DNA from: Macrostomum hystrix
Lineage: Eukaryota; Platyhelminthes; Macrostomidae
NCBI GenBank assembly: GCA_950097015.1
Contig: CATNEN010000024.1
Location: 6,524,001-6,588,000 of the forward strand
Length of the DNA: 64,000 nucleotides
Direction: 5' to 3'
The position numbers and the translations under genes were made by a program. The notes below the pieces were generated by a model. That model worked only from the letters and a program-made list of their open reading frames with translations. It searched no databases and was not told the origin of the DNA. Shown in pieces: positions 58,601 through 64,000 of this stretch. The first letter of the stretch is position 1; every line of letters begins with the position of its first letter.

Positions 58601-61600
58601 TGTCAGACTGAGATTTCAATTGGTCTGACTGAGATTTCAATTGGTCAGACTGAGATTTCAATTGGTCAGACTGAGATTTCAGTTGGTCAGACTGAGATTT
58701 CAACTGGTCAGACTGAGATTTCAGTTGGTCAGACTGAGATTTCAATTGGTCTGACTGAGATTTCAACTGGTCAGACTGAGATTTCAACTTTTCAGTCTGA
58801 GATTTCAGTTGGTCAGACTGAGATTTCAACTTGTCAGACTGAGATTTCAATTGGTCTGACTGAGATTTCAACTTGTCAGACCGAGATTTCAATTCGTCAG
58901 ACTGAGATTTCAATTGGTCAGACTGAGATTTCAATTGGTCAGACTGAGATTTCAGTTGGTCTGACTGAGATTTCAGTTGGTCAGACTGAGATTTCAGTTG
59001 GTCTGACTGAGATTTCAGTTGGTCAGACTGAGATTTCAATTGGTCAGACTGAGATTTCAGTTGGTCAGACTGAGATTTCAATTGGTCAGACTGAGATTTC
59101 AATTGGTCAGACTGAGATTTCAGTTGGTCAGACTGAGATTTCAGTTGGTCAGACTGAGATTTCAATTGGTCAGACTGAGATTTCAATTGGTCAGACTGAG
59201 ATTTCAATTGGTCTGACTGAGATTTCAATTGGTCAGACTGAGATTTCAGTTGGTCAGACTGAGATTTCAACTGGTCAGACTGAGATTTCAATTGGTCTGA
59301 CTGAGATTTCAATTGGTCAGACTGAGATTTCAGTTGGTCAGACTGAGATTTCAGTTGGTCTGACTGAGATTTCAGTTGGTCAGACTGAGATTTCAATTGG
59401 TCTGACTGAGATTTCAACTGGTCAGACTGAGATTTCAACTTGTCAGACTGAGATTTCAATTGGTCTGACTGAGATTTCAACTGGTCAGACTGAGATTTCA
59501 ACTTGTCAGTCTGAGATTTCAGTTGGTCAGACTGAGATTTCAGTTGGTCAGACTATTTCTAGGGACATCAGCAGCTGGGTTCTTGTGCTGTTGTCGGTGA
59601 GTATTGTTGCAACTACAACTAAAAGCACAGTTGATCTAATCTGGCAACAGTTTCCGGTTGACAAGTAGAGCTTTGCAAGCAATGCTGTTGCCAAATTTGC
59701 AAAGCAAATCTCGCTATCTGCTAAAGAGTAAACTAAACAAAAACTTTATTGGCAGCTGTTGCTCTGTGGAGCCAAATTTCACAATCCGAAATGACACAAC
59801 AGAAGTGTTAAAATTTTAAATGCCAAAATGCAAAATGCTAAATCTACCATTGCGCGGCGCTTCTACAGGCTGCTGGAGGTTGCATGCTAGATGCTGGAGG
59901 TTGCATGCTAGATGCTGGAGGTTGCATGCTAGATGCTGGAGGTTGCATGCTAGATGCTGGAGGTTGCATGCTAGATGCTGGAGGTTGCATGCTAGATGCT
60001 GGAGGTTGCATGCTAGATGCTGGAGGTTGCATGCAGATGCTGGAGGTTGCATGCTAGATGCTGGAGGTTGCATGCTAGATGCTGGAGGTTGCATGCTAGA
60101 CAATGGAGGTTGCATGCTAGACAATGGAGGTTGCATGCTAGACAATGGAGGTTGCATGCTAGACAATGGAGGTTGCATGCTAGACAATGGAGGTTGCATG
60201 CTAGACAATGGAGGTTGCATGCTAGATGCTGGAGGTTGCATGCTAGATGCTGGAGGTTGCATGCTAGATGCTGGAGGTTGCATGCTAGATGCTGGAGGTT
60301 GCATGCTAGATGCTGGAGGTTGCATGCTAGATGCTGGAGGTTGCATGCTAGATGCTGGAGGTTGCATGCTAGATGCTGGAGGTTGCATGATAGATGCTGG
60401 AGGTTGCATGCTAGATGCTGGAGGTTGCATGCTAGACAATGGAGGTTGCATGCAGATGCCTTGAACTGAGTTGAGCTGTCAGGCACCAGAAAGTTATTGA
60501 ATGCTTGAAGTCACGTGACACGAATGCTTTTATTTCAGGCTTGGCGTTGTGCTGGCCTTCATCTCCAACCAGCTGGTCCGCGAGCAGATGGACCCGGACA
60601 GTGGCCGTCCGACCATGCTGGCCAATTTCAGCTCGGACATGTCCGACGTTGCGAAAATGCTGACGATGATCCCGCTGCGTGCCAAGAACAACAGCTTCTC
60701 GGCGGTTGTCTCACTGATTGCGGCCATCTATCCGGCGTTGAACATCTCGATGATGAATCTGCGGAACACGCTTGGCAGCAGCAGCAAGGCTGACACAGTC
60801 TTAGCCGATGCTGTGCAAGCTATTCGGCATCTGAGCCAGGCGCATAGCTACTCCGAGAGCTACCTGGCCAACTACGCAAATTACTCGGCCCAATTGGACA
60901 ACCTGAACCGGCTGCTGGCTGACCTCAGGACCAACTTGACCGGCATCAACTCCGACTGTCCATTCAATGCCATCCAGTCCGACTGCAACCTGATTGCCAA
61001 CCGGCTGTTGGGACTGCGAGTGTCCCAGAATGCGACAAGGACTGGACTGGCCAACATTACCCAGCTCAACAGCCTCATGAGATCTGTCAATGACACTGAT
61101 CTCATGCAGAAGCTCATGACTGCTCAGCAGGCTCACAACAATATCACCAATGTTGCCCTGGGTTATGTAGGTTGAGCTGCTTCGTGAATGAGACTGCTGG
61201 ATCTCTAGTCGGGGGGAGATGAGATTTCTAGGTTATGAAGACGGGATCTCTAGGTTATGGAGATGGGATCTCTAGGTAGGGGGATGGGATCTTTAGGTAA
61301 TGGATATGGGATCTCTAGGTAATAGAGATGGGATATCTAGGTAATAGAGATTGGATCTCTAGGTAATAGAGATTGGATCTCTAGTAAGGGGGATGGGATC
61401 TCTAGGTTGGGAGATGGGATCTCTATGTAATAGAGAAGGGATCTCTAGGTAATAGAGATAGTGTTACGTTTGAGGAACACGAAGGCACTTGGGTTTGTGA
61501 ATTTCAGAAGAGCGTTATTAGAGCAGCTCCAAGTTGGCATGAGCCTAAAGCTCACTGTTATATTTCTTTACCCTTAAGGGGCATTGAAGCTTCTAGCAAA

Positions 61601-63587
61601 CAAGATGTACAGTAGCATTTTGCCTCAATGGCACATAGACTACTTTTAGACGAGAATAAGTCTATAAATAAATCAGCATAGCATGCAGCATATGCAACAC
61701 CCCCACCGATGCTGAAAAACGTCAGTAACCCAAACGATCAGGGGGTCGATGTTGGCGAGAACTCCGCCTCAGTTCTTGCGCCGTTTCCGTAGCTTGATTA
61801 GCCGTGACATCGGTAGTTTTTTCCTCCGAGACGGGTTTTTGATTCTGGTCGGAATCAGATCCGTCAGTCACGTCATGAAGCTTTGGTATAATATCCGATT
61901 GATGTACCAGCCGACCCTTGTCGTCACGAAAGGTATTGGTTCCGACGGAAGTAGTAATCATTGACGGAACCCTCTCTTCCTTGTGTTCCACACGAATGAA
62001 GACTGGTTCGGCTTGTAGTCGAGGTTGAATCCAGTCAGTGCACACTCTTGACAAGCGAGTTCTTGGCAGTTGAAGAAACACCAAACCAGCAGGAATAGAA
62101 CCATTGCATTGCGGTGTAGTATTGTGAAACAGACAGAACGCGATTGCAATTCGCTCTAGTTCAGCCGCGTCAGAAGTAGCGTTTGACTTCTTTAGATGAA
62201 ATTTAAACTCTTCTATTATCCGCTCCACTTGCCCATTCGACTGATGGTGACCTGGAGGAGTCAGAAGGTGCTGAACGAAGTTCTCCTTTAGGAACGTGGC
62301 GAATTCGGCGGACGTGAAATTTGTACCGTGGAGTGAAGCACGTGTCTCTCATAGTGAAGCAATGTTTTGGGCTTAAAATGTGCGGTTAGCGAATTCTGGA
62401 TATCATCGAACGTTACTTCCTCCTTCGTGATGTCTTTTGGCTTTGCAAGCTCTTCTATCAGTGTGAAGGCTGCGTCTCCGCATGTCGCTAGAAGTACTGC
62501 TTTGGAGTGAGCTTGCTTCCCTGAAGCCACCAGGTAAAACTGCAGTCTTTTGAAATACTGCTCGATCTCGGGATAAGAAAGAGGCAGTTCTCCAAGTCTA
62601 AAATCCAACGGCTGAGTCATCACTCCTGCGAACGTAAGGTAGTCAGTACACAGCTTCTTCAGTGAATCCAGTGGTTTTTCCTCGTCGCCATGTTACGTTT
62701 GAGGAACACGAAGGCACTTGGGTTTGTGAATTTCAGAAGAGCGTTATTAGAGCAGCTCCAAGTTGGCATGAGCCTAAAGCTCACTGTTATATTTCTTTAC
62801 CCTTAAGGGGCATTGAAGCTTCTAGCAAACAAGATGTACAGTAGCATTTTGCCTCAATGGCACATAGACTACTTTTAGACGAGAATAAGTCTATAAATAA
62901 ATCAGCATAGCATGCAGCATATGCAACAGATAGGATCTCTAGGTAGCAGAGATGGGATCTCTAGGTAGGGGATGGGATCTCTAGGTAGGGAGATGGGATC
63001 TCTAGATAATGTAGATCTCTAGGTAATTGACATGGGATCTATAGGTAGGAGGAGATAAGATCTCTTGGTTGTGATATCTATCAATATGGGGAGATAGGAC
63101 CCAGCAAGCTTAAAGATAAGATCTAAAAAGCATGTGCCATTTGATCCAATTCAGGTGCTAAACTTTGCCAATCAAGTTCAAAGTTCGTTAAACAGCAGTG
63201 CGGAACTTGATTTGATCTGGTTCAACGTGGAGCGTCTATTTAGCAGCCTGAGCTCATTCATAACGAACTCCAGTTACAATGTCAACAGCACCGTGACGGA
63301 TCCCATCACTAGGCAGTTTGCCACACTGGACGAGGCGGCATCAAACATCGATCTGGTGCGCTACTCCGTGTTCATTGTTATCGCCAGTCTCGGCTCCCTC
63401 GTAGTACTTCTATGGTACTTCGGCGTCGCCTACGGACTGTGCGGCGAGCCGCCGTACGAAGATTCGCGCTGCTGCAACAGGGGAGTCGGCGCCAGACTGC
63501 TCAGCGCCGGCCTGGTGATCGGATTCGTCAGCTACGCGCTGCTGTTCGCCGTCATTCTGGGACTGTTTCTGGCGGGAGGACTCGCTG
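52672..63587 (+). CDS. Prominin homologue, first five exons, runs past right edge
   Basis: Exons: 52672-52855, 53253-53302, 55920-56176, 60539-61166, 63155-63587, continuing beyond the window. The start codes for a signal peptide (MVPLPLLLLLLSAACLSAG). Exon 3 has helix 1 (MMGYFILTCIGVAIFFLVP), then the Cys-rich CCCRCCCHRCGG loop typical of prominins. Exons 3 and 4 share helix 2 (VLLLVLITAMVLGVVLAFI). Exon 4 is the first large extracellular loop, with several N-x-S/T sites. Exon 5 completes the loop and holds helices 3 and 4 with a second Cys-rich turn (GLCGEPPYEDSRCC). Prominins are five-helix glycoproteins that bind cholesterol in plasma-membrane protrusions. Exon 2 ends in phase 0, but the first acceptors of exon 3 (55905, 55908) require phase 1. 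Either the AG at 55919 is used or exon 2 is skipped. All other phases agree. Confidence 0.85.
53124..53215 (+). mobile_element. Terminal fragment of the IS630/Tc1-like transposon family, prominin intron 1
   Basis: Matches the right end of the element at 17520-18429: acgaaaatcggtcatt, gcagtgggtatttgaaatac, ctactgttaa. No left end or transposase is present. Confidence 0.7.
53640..55902. repeat. 19 bp satellite filling prominin intron 2
   Basis: About 119 copies of catcacctgtctcatcatc, alternating with catctcctgtctcatcatc and other point variants, fill nearly all of the intron. A marked variant (ctatattcatctaatg) recurs 360 bp apart (55063 and 55423) and again twice later. The last unit, catcacctgtctatttgcag, forms the 3' splice site region. 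Confidence 0.96.
56322..59552. repeat. 21 bp satellite with 1155 bp higher-order period, prominin intron 3
   Basis: About 154 copies of a 21-bp unit (tttcaattggtcagactgag plus one base) with few variants. Three rare variants (cagacagagatttc, aacttttcag, aattcgtcag) each recur exactly 1155 bp apart (56966/58121, 57631/58786, 57736/58891), that is 55 units. The period is divisible by three and the unit lacks stops, so frames of over 1000 codons run across it on both strands. These are not annotated as genes. Confidence 0.97.
59873..60456. repeat. 21 bp minisatellite, prominin intron 3
   Basis: About 28 copies of a 21-bp unit (gatgctggaggttgcatgct plus a), with six consecutive copies in the middle having caatgg instead of gctgg. 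The unit is unrelated to the 21-bp array upstream in the same intron. Confidence 0.95.
61197..61461. repeat. 22 bp minisatellite, left half, prominin intron 4
   Basis: About 12 copies of a 22-bp unit (atgggatctctaggtaatag plus ag). The array is interrupted at 61461 by an LTR retrotransposon and resumes at 62929. Confidence 0.9.
61462..61699 (-). repeat. Long terminal repeat (3' LTR of the minus-oriented element)
   Basis: 238 bp, starting tgttacgtttgagg and ending gcatatgcaaca; identical by eye to 62691-62928. Confidence 0.93.
61722..62330 (-). pseudogene. Integrase C-terminal part of the LTR element
   Basis: Reading from 62330 the frame has HGTNFTSAEFATFLKE, then LLTPPGHHQSNGQVER, then FCLFHNTTPQCNGSIPAGL. 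These are the second half of the retroviral-type integrase core (second Asp region partly lost, SNGQxER with the catalytic Glu position) and the downstream segment. It ends at the stop at 61722. It begins directly at the deletion joint, in a different frame from gag. Confidence 0.8.
62331..62623 (-). pseudogene. gag remnant of the LTR element
   Basis: Starts MMTQPLDFRLGEL at 62623. It has the retrotransposon gag pattern EIEQYFKRLQFYLVASG, KAVLLATCGDAAFTLI, and FDDIQNSLTAHFKPK. It is cut off about 97 codons in, where the integrase segment begins. Confidence 0.8.
62691..62928 (-). repeat. Long terminal repeat (5' LTR of the minus-oriented element)
   Basis: Identical by eye to 61462-61699; followed by the target duplication gatag at 62929. 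Confidence 0.93.
62929..63110. repeat. 22 bp minisatellite, right half, prominin intron 4
   Basis: Continuation of the array at 61197-61461 after the LTR element; units are more irregular. It ends about 45 nt before the exon at 63155. Confidence 0.85.
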
Positions 63588-64000
63588 GTGAGGACTGGGG
63601 TTGTGGACTCAGGTGAGGGCTGTGGACTCAGGTGAGGGCTGTGGACTCAGGTGAGGGCTGTGGACTCAGGTGAGGGCTGTGGACTCAGGTGAGGGCTGTG
63701 GACTCAGGTGAGGGCTGTGGACTCAGGTGAGGGCTGTGGACTCAGGTGAGGGCTGTGGACTCAGGTGAGGGCTGTGGACTCAGGTGAGGGCTGTGGACTC
63801 AGGTGAGGGCTGTGGACTCAGGTGAGGGCTGTGGACTCAGGTGAGGGCTGTGGACTCAGGTGAGGGCTGTGGACTCAGGTGAGGGCTGTGGACTCAGGTG
63901 AGGGCTGTGGACTCAGGTGAGGGCTGTGGACTCAGGTGAGGGCTGTGGACTCAGGTGAGGGCTGTGGACTCAGGTGAGGGCTGTGGACTCAGGTGAGGGC
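63588..64000. repeat. 19 bp minisatellite starting exactly at the 5' splice site of prominin intron 5
   Basis: After exon 5 (ending 63587) the intron opens gtgaggactggggttgtgg then actcag. It continues as about 20 perfect copies of gtgagggctgtggactcag to the window edge. Every unit boundary reads CAG|GTGAGG, a good match to the animal 5' splice-site consensus. The array continues outside the window. Confidence 0.97.

Larger units (their letters stand above)
61462..62928 (-). mobile_element. Young, internally deleted Ty3/gypsy-like LTR retrotransposon (1467 bp)
   Basis: Two direct repeats of 238 bp, 61462-61699 and 62691-62928, appear identical by eye and begin TG and end CA. They are flanked by the 5-bp target duplication gatag (61457-61461 and 62929-62933). 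The internal 991 bp is in minus orientation. Just inside the 5' LTR the sequence TGGCGACGAGG is a candidate primer binding site, and GGTGGGGGTG precedes the 3' LTR. Only gag and the end of integrase remain; protease, reverse transcriptase and RNase H are deleted. It therefore needs enzymes from a full copy elsewhere. Identical LTRs imply a recent insertion. Confidence 0.93.

Noticed and set aside
56081-59668. Frames of 1195 codons (plus) and 1060 codons (minus) across the 21-bp array
   Set aside because: Both come from a 21-bp unit without stops; open on both strands, single heptad repeated, inside a prominin intron.
59816-60486. Cys- or Gln/Pro-rich repeat frames on both strands
   Set aside because: 21-bp array in a prominin intron; frames open on both strands.

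Overview
The window looks like nuclear DNA of an invertebrate animal. Nine protein-coding genes or gene parts can be assembled from exons that join at GT/AG sites in matching phase, and the recognisable products (prominin, TMEM104, eIF2D, cathepsin L, SLC2 and SLC16 transporters, MPV17L2-like, hemicentin-type vWA, Ly6-like) belong to animal families. The density of tandem repeats and short transposons would suit a free-living flatworm such as Macrostomum. That is an inference from general character, not from a marker gene.

Layout. 1-1359: 5' end of an SLC16-like transporter (minus), running off the left edge. 2141-10671: four tandem arrays, one of about 5 kb. 11505-11790: LINE RNase H relic. 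12125-17011: complete six-exon SLC2 sugar transporter (minus). 17520-18429: IS630/Tc1-like transposon relic. 19191-21074: complete three-exon cathepsin L (plus). 22784-26575: complete four-exon eIF2D (minus). 28302-29242: two-exon MPV17L2-like gene (minus). 31305-31730: MITE. 31975-32190: LINE relic. 32838-33215: Ly6/three-finger-like protein (minus). 35929-41586: ten-exon secreted protein with four almost identical vWA domains (minus). 43384-47235: two large arrays. 47336-50007: two-exon TMEM104 homologue (minus). 50308-50743: Merlin-like transposon relic. 52672-63587 and beyond: prominin homologue (plus), whose introns hold five tandem arrays and a young LTR retrotransposon. The genes are ordinary housekeeping, secretory or membrane genes with no evident shared pathway.

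The strongest unusual signal is the tandem repeats. There are 24 arrays with unit lengths of 13 to 48 bp, each with its own unit, and they fill most introns of more than 300 bp. In at least three introns the array is continuous with a real splice site: the 5' splice site in prominin intron 5 and in the MPV17L2-like intron, and the 3' splice site in cathepsin L intron 1. Each repeat unit there carries a copy of that splice-site sequence. Several arrays have a second level of order (periods of 283, 480, 531, 644 and 1155 bp), showing block duplication. The vWA gene shows the same amplification at exon scale.

The long open frames across the arrays are by-products of repetition and are not annotated as genes. 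All exon models come from reading splice sites and protein resemblance by eye; no transcript data or database search was available.
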